The notes: generated from the letters alone by a model not told the origin. A stretch of 64,000 nucleotides of DNA from Sandarakinorhabdus sp. (GCA_020692215.1 JAIMKW010000003.1:43192-107191); one strand, 5' to 3'. Positions 27,499 to 36,572 are shown, numbered from the stretch's first letter. Numbers and translations are program-made.

Positions 27499-28962
27499 GT
27501 GAGCAATCGCGCATTTGATGAGACCTTCGGCCTTGGCCCCTTTTCCGGCGGTGATGTGCGCGCGCCCTATGCCGAAGTCGCGCGCTGGCTTGCCGGTGCG
27601 TCGGGCGATCTGCTGGAAACCCGCAGGCGGCAGGCCGAGCTGTTCTTTCGCCGGATCGGGATCACCTTTGCTGTCTATGGCGATCCGGATGCCCAGGAGC
27701 GGCTGATCCCCTTCGATATCGTGCCGCGCATTCTTTCGGGCGGGGAATGGGGCCGGATGGAAGAGGGGCTGAAGCAGCGCGTGCAGGCGCTGAACATGTT
27801 CCTTGCCGATGTCTATGGCCCGCGCGAATGCATCAGGGCCGGCATCGTTCCCGAAGAGCTGGTGCTGCTGAACCCGCAATATTGCCTGGCCCAGGTTGGC
27901 CGCCGGCCGGCAAAGGATGTGTGGGTGCAGATCGCCGGAATCGACCTGGTGCGCACCGGCCCGGACGCGTTCTTCGTGCTGGAGGACAATGCGCGGACGC
28001 CTTCGGGTGTTTCCTACATGCTGGAAAACCGCGAAGTCATGCTGCGGCTGGTGCCCGAGCTTATTCACGAAATCGCCCGCAACGGGGGGGGCTTGCGCCC
28101 CGTGGAAACCTACCCTGAGACGCTGCTGGAAACGCTGACTTCGGTTGCCCCCAACCATTGCACGGGGGAGCCTTGCCTGGCGCTGTTGACTCCCGGCATC
28201 CACAACAGCGCTTACTATGAACATAGCTTCCTGGCCGACAAGCTGGGGGTGGAACTGGTCGAGGGATCAGATCTCTTCGTCCATGCCGACATTCTCTATA
28301 TGCGCACGACCGAGGGCCCCAAGCGGGTCGATGTGCTCTATCGCCGGGTCGATGACGAATATCTGGACCCGCTGGTGTTCCGGCAGGATTCCGCGCTTGG
28401 CGTGGCGGGCCTTGTGAATGCAGTCCATTCCGGCAACCTCACCATCGCCAACGCCATGGGCACCGGGATCGCGGACGACAAGGCGATATACAGCTACATG
28501 CCTGATATCGTGCGTTTTTTCACGGGGAAAGACCCGATCCTCCACAATGTTCCCACCTGGCGTTGCCGGGAGACGGATTCGCTTTCCTATGTGCTGGAAA
28601 ACCTGCACGAGCTGGTGGTGAAGGAAACCGATGGGTCTGGCGGCTATGGCATGCTGGTGGGGCCGCACGCCACGAAGGACGAGCGCGAGCGCTTCGCTGC
28701 CCGCATCCGCGCCAACCCGCACCACTATATCGCCCAGCCGACGCTGGCGCTTTCCACCTGCCCGACATTGACGGCGGCCGGGATTGCCCCACGGCATGTC
28801 GACCTGAGGCCCTTCGTGCTGACGGGCGCAAAGGGCGCGCAGATCGTGCCCGGCGGGCTGACGCGTGTTGCGCTGAAGGAAGGCTCGCTGGTGGTGAACT
28901 CCAGCCAGGGCGGCGGCACCAAGGATACCTGGGTGGTCGACATCCCGGGGGAAAGCGCCTGA
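27499..28962 (+). CDS. circularly permuted ATP-grasp protein of the Anbu cluster
   Basis: 487 residues, matching the permuted ATP-grasp proteins (DUF404/DUF407). Characteristic stretches are LNMFLADVYGPRECI near 91-105, VRTGPDAFFVLEDNARTPSGVSYM near 150-174, LELVVKETDGSGGYGMLVGP near 370-390 and the C-terminal ALKEGSLVVNSSQGGGTKDTW. Such enzymes are predicted to form peptide or amide bonds with ATP. The family is encoded with an alpha-E protein, a transglutaminase and an Anbu peptidase, exactly as here. GTG at 27499 is the start, with few bases of ribosome site evident. The acceptor substrate is unknown. Confidence 0.9.
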   Translation: MSNRAFDETFGLGPFSGGDVRAPYAEVARWLAGASGDLLETRRRQAELFFRRIGITFAVYGDPDAQERLIPFDIVPRILSGGEWGRMEEGLKQRVQALNMFLADVYGPRECIRAGIVPEELVLLNPQYCLAQVGRRPAKDVWVQIAGIDLVRTGPDAFFVLEDNARTPSGVSYMLENREVMLRLVPELIHEIARNGGGLRPVETYPETLLETLTSVAPNHCTGEPCLALLTPGIHNSAYYEHSFLADKLGVELVEGSDLFVHADILYMRTTEGPKRVDVLYRRVDDEYLDPLVFRQDSALGVAGLVNAVHSGNLTIANAMGTGIADDKAIYSYMPDIVRFFTGKDPILHNVPTWRCRETDSLSYVLENLHELVVKETDGSGGYGMLVGPHATKDERERFAARIRANPHHYIAQPTLALSTCPTLTAAGIAPRHVDLRPFVLTGAKGAQIVPGGLTRVALKEGSLVVNSSQGGGTKDTWVVDIPGESA

Positions 28963-28979
28963 TGCCGGCGCTGTCTTGT

Positions 28980-29047
28980 CATGCTGGAGCATCTCTGATG
29001 CTGTCGCGGTCTTCCATGCTGGAGCATCTCTGATGCTATCGCGGTCT
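28980..29047 (+). repeat. 33-bp tandem duplication covering the alpha-E start site
   Basis: Copies 28980-29012 and 29015-29047 differ at one base and lie 35 bp apart. Each contains GCTGGAGCATCTCTGATGCT, i.e. a GGAG ribosome-site-like element and an ATG. The first copy yields an 11-codon peptide (MLSRSSMLEHL) that stops at the second copy's TGA, two bases before the real alpha-E ATG at 29033. The inner ATGCT-GG-AGCAT is an inverted repeat. Confidence 0.95.
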
Positions 29048-29974
29048 GCCGCCAACCTCTACTGGATGGGGCGCTACCTGGAGCGGGCGGATTTCCTGTG
29101 CCGCCTGCTCGATGCCACTGTGCGGCTTGCTTCGCTTCCGGCGTCGCATGGAGGCGCGCAGCCGGCCTGGGAAAGCGCGATCAAATCAGCAGCGGTTGCC
29201 GACAGTTTTGCGGAACGCAACCTGCCTGTCGATGAAGCCCATGTCGGCTATTTCCTGACGCTCGATGCCGACAACCCGTCTTCCATCCGCCGCTGCCTTG
29301 AAGCCGCGCGCGCAAATGGCAGGTCTGTTCGCACGGCGCTGACGCTGGAAACCTGGGAGGCGGTCAACGGCGCCTATCACGAGATTCACCGTTTCGGGCA
29401 CACGGCTCTTGATAGTGCGGCGCTGGTCCGCCTGGCGGACAGCATCAAGGATGCGCTGCTGATGTTCGATGGCGCCGCCCATCGCACGCAGCTACGCGAA
29501 GCCACCTACTGGTTCCTGCGGCTGGGCACCACGGTGGAGCGGGCCGACAACACCGCGCGCCTGCTGGACGTGAAATATCATCTGCTGCTGCCGCGCGCCG
29601 AGCCGGTGGGCGGAAGCCTTGATTATTTCCAGTGGACGACGCTGCTGCGCACGGTCTCTGCGCTGACGGCCTATCGCTGGGTCTATCGCGAATCGGTGAA
29701 GCCATGGCTTGTCGCGGATCTTCTCATCTTCAATCGGGCCATGCCGCGCTCGCTGATTGCCTGCATGGAAGATGCTGTCTGGCTGCTCGATCAATTGGCC
29801 GCTTCGCGCGGGCGGCGCGGGCCTGCCAACCGGATCGCTTCGGCATCGCTGCGCGGCCTTTCGGCCTGTGATATCGAAACCCTGTTCCAGGGCGGACTGC
29901 ACGAATTCCTGACTGCCTTCCTTGCCGAAAACAACAGTCTGGGCGCAGCCATCGCCGAACAGTATCTGTTCTGA
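29033..29974 (+). CDS. alpha-E protein (DUF403) of the Anbu cluster
   Basis: 313 residues, almost all helical. The N-terminus MLSRSAANLYWMGRYLERADF and the block YWFLRLGTTVERADNTARLLDVKYHLLLP are diagnostic of the alpha-E family, named for its conserved Glu-containing helices. Its exact activity is unknown; it always travels with the permuted ATP-grasp protein. The start at 29033 is set by the conserved N-terminus; the frame is open for 19 more residues upstream, within the duplicated stretch. The stop is four bases before the transglutaminase ATG. Confidence 0.92.
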   Translation: MLSRSAANLYWMGRYLERADFLCRLLDATVRLASLPASHGGAQPAWESAIKSAAVADSFAERNLPVDEAHVGYFLTLDADNPSSIRRCLEAARANGRSVRTALTLETWEAVNGAYHEIHRFGHTALDSAALVRLADSIKDALLMFDGAAHRTQLREATYWFLRLGTTVERADNTARLLDVKYHLLLPRAEPVGGSLDYFQWTTLLRTVSALTAYRWVYRESVKPWLVADLLIFNRAMPRSLIACMEDAVWLLDQLAASRGRRGPANRIASASLRGLSACDIETLFQGGLHEFLTAFLAENNSLGAAIAEQYLF

Positions 29975-29978
29975 TCTG

Positions 29979-30824
29979 ATGCATCTCCAGATCGATCACA
30001 TCACGCGTTACAGCTATTCCGAGCCGGCCGCCGGCATTGTGCAGCTTTTGCGGCTGACGCCGCGTGAAGCGGACTGCCAGCAGGTGGTGCAATGGCGGCT
30101 GGATGTGGACGCAGACGGCAGGCTGATGCCGCTGACCGATGCCTATGGGAACATCTGCCACATGTTCTATGCCGACAAGGCGGTGGACAGCCTGACCTTG
30201 CACGTGACAGGCACCATCATCACCAGCGACAGCGGCGGTATCATCGCCGGCGCGCATGAACCGCTGCCCCCCATCCTCTATCGCCGAAACACCGCCTTGA
30301 CCGCGATCACGCCCGCCATCGCGATACTGGCCGAAGCCTTTGCCCGTCCAGACCCGATCGAATCGCTGCATGGCCTTATGCAGGGCATCCGCGACCGGAT
30401 GGAATTCCAGCCCGGTATCACCGGCATGGTGACAGACGCCGACACCGCGCTGAGCCTGGGGCGCGGGGTCTGCCAGGATCTCAGCCAGATCTTCATCGCC
30501 GCCGCCCGGCACCTCGGATTTCCGGCGCGCTATGTTTCAGGCCACTATGCTGCGCCCGATCACCTCGAGCAGGAGGCAGCGCACGCCTGGGCCGAAGCGC
30601 ATGTGCCCGGCCTTGGCTGGGTGAGCTTCGATCCGACCCATGGGGTGAGCGCAACCGAAGGCCATGTCCGCGTCGCCGTGGGGCTGGACAGCCAGGAAGC
30701 TGCACCCGTTCGCGGCACCCGGCGCGGCGGCGGAACGGAATCGCTTGCAGTGGGCGTGCACGGGCGGGAAAGTGCGTTTCCGCGCGGAGCGCAATCCGGG
30801 GCACAGAACCAGTCGCAGTCCTAG
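29979..30824 (+). CDS. transglutaminase-like cysteine peptidase of the Anbu cluster
   Basis: 281 residues. The N-terminal LQIDHITRYSYSEPA begins a beta domain, followed by the transglutaminase core: GRGVCQDLSQIF with Cys 165, HAWAEAHVPGLGWVSFDPT with His 202 and Asp 218. The catalytic triad is complete, so a peptidase or amidase role is likely. The last 40 residues are low-complexity (RGTRRGGGTES). The real start is ATG 29979, after the alpha-E stop; no signal peptide is present, so it acts in the cytosol like the rest of the cluster. Confidence 0.9.
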   Translation: MHLQIDHITRYSYSEPAAGIVQLLRLTPREADCQQVVQWRLDVDADGRLMPLTDAYGNICHMFYADKAVDSLTLHVTGTIITSDSGGIIAGAHEPLPPILYRRNTALTAITPAIAILAEAFARPDPIESLHGLMQGIRDRMEFQPGITGMVTDADTALSLGRGVCQDLSQIFIAAARHLGFPARYVSGHYAAPDHLEQEAAHAWAEAHVPGLGWVSFDPTHGVSATEGHVRVAVGLDSQEAAPVRGTRRGGGTESLAVGVHGRESAFPRGAQSGAQNQSQS

Positions 30825-30825
30825 G

Positions 30826-30862
30826 CTGCGAAATCGCGGCGGAAAGGGGCAGGGTTTCGCAG
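30826..30862 (+). promoter_or_regulatory. stem-loop ending at the Anbu start codon
   Basis: CTGCGAAA (30826-30833) and TTTCGCAG (30855-30862) pair perfectly; the second arm touches the ATG at 30863. The 21-nt loop contains the ribosome-site-like GGAAAGGGGCAGGG. The transglutaminase stop lies directly before the stem. Base pairing would leave the Shine-Dalgarno element single-stranded but near a stem, so it could tune Anbu translation. Confidence 0.5.
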
Positions 30863-31645
30863 ATGACCTATTGCATGGGGCTGTTGGTGAAGGAGGGGTT
30901 GGTCATGATGGCCGACACGCGCACCAACGCCGGGATCGACAATATCTCCACCTACCGCAAGCTTCGCGTGTTCGGGGAGGATGGCAAGCGCATCATTGCG
31001 ATCGCATCGGCCGGTTCGCTCAGCACCACCCAGGCGCTGATCAACCGGTTGCACGAAGGCGTAACGCTGCCGGGTTGCGACGCGCCCGAATTCGTGGAGA
31101 CGGCCCCGACCATGTTCCGGGTGGCCCAGATCATCGGGGAGGCGATGGTTGGCGCCAAGAAGGACATCGAGATCACCATCCAGAAGCAGGAAGGCGTGGA
31201 AATCGGCGTCACGCTGCTGGTGGGCGGCTCCATCGATGGCCGCGCGCCGCGACTGTTCCTGATTTATGGCGAGGGCAATTTCATCGAATGCGGGATGGAC
31301 ACGCCCTATTTCCAGATCGGCGAGCTGAAATACGGCAAGCCCATCCTCGATCGGATGCTGGACTATCGCACACCGTTGCCGCAGGCGATCAAGGTGGGGC
31401 TGCTTTCGATGAACTCCACCATGCGCTCCAACCTCAGCGTCGGCCTGCCTATCGACATGCTGGTGGTGAAGCCGGGGCAATCGGTTGCCGCGCTTACGCG
31501 GATCGGCGAGCATGACGCCTATTATCACGATCTAGGCGACCGCTGGGTGAAGGCGCTTTCGTCTGCACTGGAGAGCATACCCGCGCCGGACTATGCGGTG
31601 CCAAACGGCGCCGGCACCGAACCCCTGCCCGACAGCGGGGCGTAG
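30863..31645 (+). CDS. anbu: Anbu, HslV/proteasome-like peptidase subunit
   Basis: Anbu is a bacterial relative of HslV and 20S proteasome beta subunits. The 260-residue protein begins MTYCMGLLVKEGLVMMADTRTNAG: after Met removal Thr becomes the nucleophile, with Asp 18 and Lys 33 (both conserved as in HslV Thr1/Asp17/Lys33). KLRVFGEDGKR and VTLLVGGSIDGRAPRLFLIYGEGNF follow. Known Anbu forms open spiral complexes without an identified unfoldase. It closes the four-gene cluster, 38 nt after the transglutaminase. The C-terminal 25 residues are variable. Confidence 0.93.
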   Translation: MTYCMGLLVKEGLVMMADTRTNAGIDNISTYRKLRVFGEDGKRIIAIASAGSLSTTQALINRLHEGVTLPGCDAPEFVETAPTMFRVAQIIGEAMVGAKKDIEITIQKQEGVEIGVTLLVGGSIDGRAPRLFLIYGEGNFIECGMDTPYFQIGELKYGKPILDRMLDYRTPLPQAIKVGLLSMNSTMRSNLSVGLPIDMLVVKPGQSVAALTRIGEHDAYYHDLGDRWVKALSSALESIPAPDYAVPNGAGTEPLPDSGA

Positions 31646-31808
31646 CAGGGACAGGCGCCTGGCTGCGAACGTGTGACCCCAAAGCCATAACTGGAATGAA
31701 TGATTGCCGCCCTGCCGCAGTGCAGCATGAAGCATCTTGTCTTGCCTGTCTCAAATGATAGCATCTGACCAGTTGCATAATAAAAATTCAGACCAAAGGG
31801 GTTAACCT

Positions 31809-34800
31809 ATGCTTTTTAAACGACAAACTGTCGCTCTGCTGGGCGTTTCCTTCATTGCTCTGTCGGCACCGGCCATTGCGCAAGAGCAGATGGCTGAGGA
31901 ACAGATGGCGCAGGCCGCGCCCGAGGCTGCCATTGAAGAAACCGTTGAGACGATCGTTGTGACGGGCTCGCGGCTTGCGCGGGACCCGAATGCTTTGGCG
32001 CCGTTGCCGATTTCGACGATCGGCACCGCTGATCTTCGAGCGGCCGGCAACCTGGACAGCACCGCAACACTGCGTCAGTTGCCGGCGCTGCTCGCTTCGC
32101 GCACCGTGGCGGATTCGCTGGAAGGCCGGGGTGCCAACAATGCCGGTGGGGGGCAGGGTCAGGCCGCGCTGAACCTGAGGCAGCTCGGTTCCAACCGAAC
32201 CCTGGTGCTTGTGGACAGCCGTCGCCACGTATCGGGTGTGCCTGGATCACAGGCGGTCGATGTCGCCACCATTCCACAACCCTTGATCGAGCGGGTTGAG
32301 GTGCTGACCGGCGGCGCTTCGGCCATATACGGTGCCGACGCGGTGACCGGGGTGGTCAACTACATTCTCAAGCGGGATTTCGAAGGCATCCAGATTGATG
32401 TGCAGTCTGGTATTTCGTCGCGCGGGGATGGCCACGACTGGACGGTTGCCGGGACGTGGGGAAAGAATTTCGGTGACGGACGCGGCAATATCACCTTCTC
32501 GGCCGGATATACGGAAACATCCGAAGTGCTGCTGAGTGACCGTTCGTTCACGCGAGACAACAACCGGGCGAACAACTCGACAACCTATGTCAATCCGGAT
32601 CGGCGTTTCCAGATTGGCGACATCAATGCGGCGACCATGCCCAACTTCGCCAATTACTTCCGCGTTGGAGGGCCGGGGCCCCGCACCACCCGGATCGGGT
32701 TCGGAAACCTGATTCCGCAACCGGGAACCACGGCGTTTACCGACGTTTTTGGGGGCAATGCGCCAACTGCAGCCGAGCAGGCGCTGATCGACCGTGCGGC
32801 CAACTCGCCGCTGCGTGTGATCGGCCGGCAGCCGGTGTTCGCGATCAGCTCGAACAGCGCGCTGATCTTCAGAGCCGATTTCGATTTCTTCCCGCTGACC
32901 GATCTCAACAGCAATGGGGTGAACGACTGCAACGAGAGCTTCGTCGGCTGGACCGGCTTTGGCGGCGGCGGTTGTTATATCGGCAATGCGGACGGAACTG
33001 TCGGCATCTTCAAGGACGGCCTGATTTCAACCGCGCAGAACCAGTTCGGCGGCGATGGTGCTGTCGAGCGGACCAATGCAACGTCGCTGACCCCGGGCTC
33101 CCAACGGATCTATGCCGTGCTGAAGGGCCAGTATGCGTTCTCGCCTGCAGCCGAACTCTTCTGGGACGCCAAATATGTCCGCAACAATTCGACCAGTCGC
33201 AACAGCTACAACACATTCTTCGATACGGCCTACATCGCGCCGGACAACCCCTTCATCCCAACCATATTGCAGCCTGAGGCAGATGATGCAGGCGGCCTGC
33301 TGATCAGCCGGGACAACACCGACTTCGGCCCCGGCATCACAAGGGCAGAACGGGATACCTATCGCCTGGTGGGGGGCGTGCGCGGTGAGATAACATCGAA
33401 CCTGCGCTACGATTTCGGGATGGTCTATGGCCGGACGGACAATGCCGTCACCTTCTCGAACTCGGTCATTGCTGACCGGTTCCTTGCATCTCTCGATGCC
33501 GTTCGCGCGCCCAACGGCGAGATTGTCTGCCGATCCAGCCTTGACCCGAATGCGGTACCGGACAGCCCGTTTCTTCCTGAACTCGATACTGGCTTCTTCA
33601 CCTTCAAGCCCGGCGACGGCCAGTGCCGTCCGGTGAACCTGTTCCTTGGCCAGAATTCGGCCAGCGCTGAAGCCGTGGCCTTCTTCACGCAGCCCACGAC
33701 CAACCGGTCACGGCTGGAGCAGTTCGTCGCCACTCTTGCCTTTTCGGGTGACACCGGCGCGTTCCTCAATCTTCCCGGTGGCGCAGTCCAGTTTGCGATC
33801 GGCGCAGAATATCGGGAAGAAAAGAGCCAAACCACCTTCAGCAATGCAACACTCGGCATCCTTGATGACGGGACGTTCATTGGCGACGTTTCGGACAATG
33901 TGAACCTGCTTTTCGATGACCAGGTGCAGACGTTCAATTCCGGTGGTCGGTTCGATGTGAAGGAGGTTTTCGGGGAAGTCCGTCTTCCCATTCTGCGCGA
34001 CACGCCCTTCTTCTACGAACTCTCGATCGATGCGGCCGGGCGCTATGCCGATTATTCCACGGTCGGCGGGGCCTTCACCTGGAACATCGGCGGCACATGG
34101 GCCCCAATCAGGGACATTCGGTTCCGCGGTTCCTATTCCAGAGCGATCCGTGCGCCGAACGTTTCAGAGCTGTTCGATCCGCAGCAGTCCTCGACGTTCC
34201 GGCCGCTCGATCCCTGCAATATTTCCGATCTTGATCAGCGAATTGCCCAGGGTCTCCCCAATGCACAGACCCGCAAGACCAATTGTGCCACGGCTCTGAC
34301 GGCGCTCGGTGTGGATCCGAACACCTATGAGGATCCTTTGACGGCGCGCTTCCCCGGTACGCTGGGGGGCAACCCCGATCTTGAGGAGGAGCGGGCCAGG
34401 ACATGGACAGTCGGGGGCTTGATCCAGCCTCGATTTATCCCTGGTCTGACCTTCTCGGCAGACTATTACTCGATCGAGATCGAGGATGCGATTGCTGCTG
34501 TTACGGCGCAGAACATCGTCAACAGCTGCTATGACACCACAACCTTCCCAAATCAGTTCTGCTCGCTGTTCGATCGTCGCGCTGACGGAGGCTTTGCGTT
34601 CCTGCGGCAAACGCAGATCAACTTCGGCCGGATTGAAACCTCGGGTGTCGATATGCAGGCATCCTACCAGTTCATGATCGGTGAGCACCGCTTTGGCCTT
34701 CGGGCCAGCGCAAACTGGGTGGAAAAGCTGGACCGCTTCTTTGATCCGGTGGACACGCAGGCCGTCAATCCGGGCCTGCGAGAGCTCGGTGTTCCGGAGT

Positions 34801-35111
34801 GGTCGGGCATTGGCTCGGTAACCTGGGGCCTCGGTGCGCTCGATGTCACATGGACAACCCAGTATATCGGCAAGCAGGCCATCGCATCTGCCATCGAGAT
34901 CGAAGACCTGCAGGCCGAGTTCGGCCCGGCGGGCTTTGCGCAGCCTTACTGGGTGCACAATGCCGCCGTCCAGTTCGAGGTTGTGAACGGCGTTCAGGTG
35001 TTTGGTGGTATCAACAACGTAACCGACAAGGCGCCGTTCATTGCAAGCTCGGCTTATCCCGTCAGCGGACTTGGGCGGTTCTTCTATTTGGGGGCGAGCG
35101 CCAAGTTCTGA
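31809..35111 (+). CDS. TonB-dependent outer-membrane receptor
   Basis: 1100 residues: signal peptide MLFKRQTVALLGVSFIALSAPAIAQ, a TonB-box-like ETIVVTGSR at 46-54, plug domain with LRQLGSNRTLVLVDSRRHVSG and IERVEVLTGGASAIYGADAVTGVVNYI, and a 22-strand barrel ending ...GLGRFFYLGASAKF with the expected aromatic C-terminus. The family in sphingomonads imports varied substrates including saccharides, peptides and siderophores, so the ligand is unknown. The gene follows a 163-nt gap after anbu with an AT-rich leader (GCATAATAAAAATTC), which probably holds its promoter; GC content appears lower than in neighbouring genes. Confidence 0.92.
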   Translation: MLFKRQTVALLGVSFIALSAPAIAQEQMAEEQMAQAAPEAAIEETVETIVVTGSRLARDPNALAPLPISTIGTADLRAAGNLDSTATLRQLPALLASRTVADSLEGRGANNAGGGQGQAALNLRQLGSNRTLVLVDSRRHVSGVPGSQAVDVATIPQPLIERVEVLTGGASAIYGADAVTGVVNYILKRDFEGIQIDVQSGISSRGDGHDWTVAGTWGKNFGDGRGNITFSAGYTETSEVLLSDRSFTRDNNRANNSTTYVNPDRRFQIGDINAATMPNFANYFRVGGPGPRTTRIGFGNLIPQPGTTAFTDVFGGNAPTAAEQALIDRAANSPLRVIGRQPVFAISSNSALIFRADFDFFPLTDLNSNGVNDCNESFVGWTGFGGGGCYIGNADGTVGIFKDGLISTAQNQFGGDGAVERTNATSLTPGSQRIYAVLKGQYAFSPAAELFWDAKYVRNNSTSRNSYNTFFDTAYIAPDNPFIPTILQPEADDAGGLLISRDNTDFGPGITRAERDTYRLVGGVRGEITSNLRYDFGMVYGRTDNAVTFSNSVIADRFLASLDAVRAPNGEIVCRSSLDPNAVPDSPFLPELDTGFFTFKPGDGQCRPVNLFLGQNSASAEAVAFFTQPTTNRSRLEQFVATLAFSGDTGAFLNLPGGAVQFAIGAEYREEKSQTTFSNATLGILDDGTFIGDVSDNVNLLFDDQVQTFNSGGRFDVKEVFGEVRLPILRDTPFFYELSIDAAGRYADYSTVGGAFTWNIGGTWAPIRDIRFRGSYSRAIRAPNVSELFDPQQSSTFRPLDPCNISDLDQRIAQGLPNAQTRKTNCATALTALGVDPNTYEDPLTARFPGTLGGNPDLEEERARTWTVGGLIQPRFIPGLTFSADYYSIEIEDAIAAVTAQNIVNSCYDTTTFPNQFCSLFDRRADGGFAFLRQTQINFGRIETSGVDMQASYQFMIGEHRFGLRASANWVEKLDRFFDPVDTQAVNPGLRELGVPEWSGIGSVTWGLGALDVTWTTQYIGKQAIASAIEIEDLQAEFGPAGFAQPYWVHNAAVQFEVVNGVQVFGGINNVTDKAPFIASSAYPVSGLGRFFYLGASAKF

Positions 35112-35119
35112 TTGGTCGA

Positions 35120-35148
35120 CACCGCCCGGTTTTCATGGCCGGGCGGTG
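35120..35148. terminator. bidirectional terminator between convergent genes
   Basis: CACCGCCCGG (35120-35129) and CCGGGCGGTG (35139-35148) form a perfect 10-bp stem with a nine-base loop, nine bases after the receptor stop. The nitronate monooxygenase gene on the other strand ends at 35157, so the stem is placed to end both transcripts. Confidence 0.75.
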
Positions 35149-35156
35149 CCTGCACA

Positions 35157-36572
35157 TCAGTCGCCGGTTTGCAGGCGGTCGATCAGTTGCTTCACGGTGG
35201 GGATGAACCCGTTCGAATAGAAGGGGTCTGTCTTGAAGTTGAAGGCTGAGTGGCCTGCGAACATCAGCTCGCCGTCCGGGTCTGCGCCGTGGGCGATGGC
35301 CTGCAGGGTCTTCTGGATGCAGAAGCTGCGCGGGTCTGCCAGATAGCCGGTGGTGAAATCGTCGTGATCCTTCCACGCTGAAAAGGCGCAGTGCGACAGG
35401 CAGCCCATGCAATCGGCCTGGTCCTTGCGGATCATCTTTGCTTCGGCGGCGCTCACGAAGATCAGCGTGTCGTCGGGGGTTTTGAGCGCGGTATCGAACC
35501 CGGCGCCGAACCATTCCCGCGCACGGTTCAGATCGTCTTTCGTCACATGATAGCTCTTGCGGCCGACACCGACATCGAGCGTGAACTGGCGGTCTCCATC
35601 GGCCTTGGGGCTGAAGCCGATCTGCCGTTCGGTGCGGCCTTCGAGGCTGCGCAGGAAGGTGTTGCGCACCGCGCTGGAATAAAAGCCGGTGGGCGAGAAT
35701 TTGTGCAGCAGGATATCGCCTTCATCCAGCAGGGGAAGCTTTGCCTTCCACACATCGGGGATCGGGCTTTCCTTGGTCAGCAGCGGGCGGGTGCCGAACT
35801 GGAACAGGATGGCGCCAAGCTCGGGGTTGTCGATCCAGTCGGCCCAGTCGCGCAGATACCAGACCCCGCCGGCCATCACGATGGGAACGCTGTCGGCGAT
35901 GCCGCCTTCGCGCATCACGGCGCGCAATTCCTTCACGCGGGGGTAGGGATCCTGCGGCTTGCGCGGGTCTTCCGCGTTGGACAGGCCGTTGTGGCCGCCG
36001 GCGAGCCAGGGGTCTTCATAGACGACAGCGCCCAGCCATTCGGCGGCCTTGGAATAGGCGCGTTTCCACAGCGCCCGGAAGGCCCGTCCCGACGAGATGA
36101 TGGGATAATAATGCACTTCGTGACGCGCCGCGATTTCGGACAGCTTGTAGGGCATTCCGGCGCCGCAGGTGACGCCGTGCAGAAGCCCCTTTGTCTGGCC
36201 CAGAACACCCTCCAGAACGCGCTGAGCGCCGCCCATTTCCCACAGCACGTTGATGTTGAGGGCGCCGCGGCCTGCGCGCAGCTCGTCGGATGCGATATCA
36301 TAGGCGCGCTTCACCTGTTCGACCGCGCCATCGATCGCGTAGCGGACCAATTCCTCGTGGCGGCCTGCGCGTGTGGTGCTGTGATAGATTTGCGGGATGA
36401 CAGCGCCATCCGCGTCATAGCTGTCGGCGTTCACCGCCGAGACGGTGCCGATGCCGCCGGCGCGCGCCCAGGCGCCTGCCGAGGCATGGTTGGTGGCGCT
36501 GACGCCTTTGCCTCCCTCTACGAGCGGAAGAAAGGTGCGGCCACCGACGGTTAGGGCATTCAAGGGCTTCAA
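35157..36572 (-). CDS. nitronate monooxygenase family flavoprotein
   Basis: FMN-dependent 2-nitropropane dioxygenase/enoyl-reductase-like fold. Conserved blocks: GGRTFLPLVEGGKGVSATNH, TCGAGMPYKLSEIAARH, VVYEDPWLAGGHNGL and VMAGGVWYLRDW. The C-terminus is unusual for the family at large, with DCMGCLSHCAFSAW and RSFCIQKT giving CxxCxxxC plus a fourth Cys, which resembles an iron-sulfur or zinc site; I believe this is shared with sphingomonad relatives. A TTG at 36572, with AGGAG six bases upstream, gives 471 residues and the family-like N-terminus; ATG 36668 would add 32 unrelated residues. It lies downstream of engB. Confidence 0.8.
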   Translation of the reverse strand: MKPLNALTVGGRTFLPLVEGGKGVSATNHASAGAWARAGGIGTVSAVNADSYDADGAVIPQIYHSTTRAGRHEELVRYAIDGAVEQVKRAYDIASDELRAGRGALNINVLWEMGGAQRVLEGVLGQTKGLLHGVTCGAGMPYKLSEIAARHEVHYYPIISSGRAFRALWKRAYSKAAEWLGAVVYEDPWLAGGHNGLSNAEDPRKPQDPYPRVKELRAVMREGGIADSVPIVMAGGVWYLRDWADWIDNPELGAILFQFGTRPLLTKESPIPDVWKAKLPLLDEGDILLHKFSPTGFYSSAVRNTFLRSLEGRTERQIGFSPKADGDRQFTLDVGVGRKSYHVTKDDLNRAREWFGAGFDTALKTPDDTLIFVSAAEAKMIRKDQADCMGCLSHCAFSAWKDHDDFTTGYLADPRSFCIQKTLQAIAHGADPDGELMFAGHSAFNFKTDPFYSNGFIPTVKQLIDRLQTGD

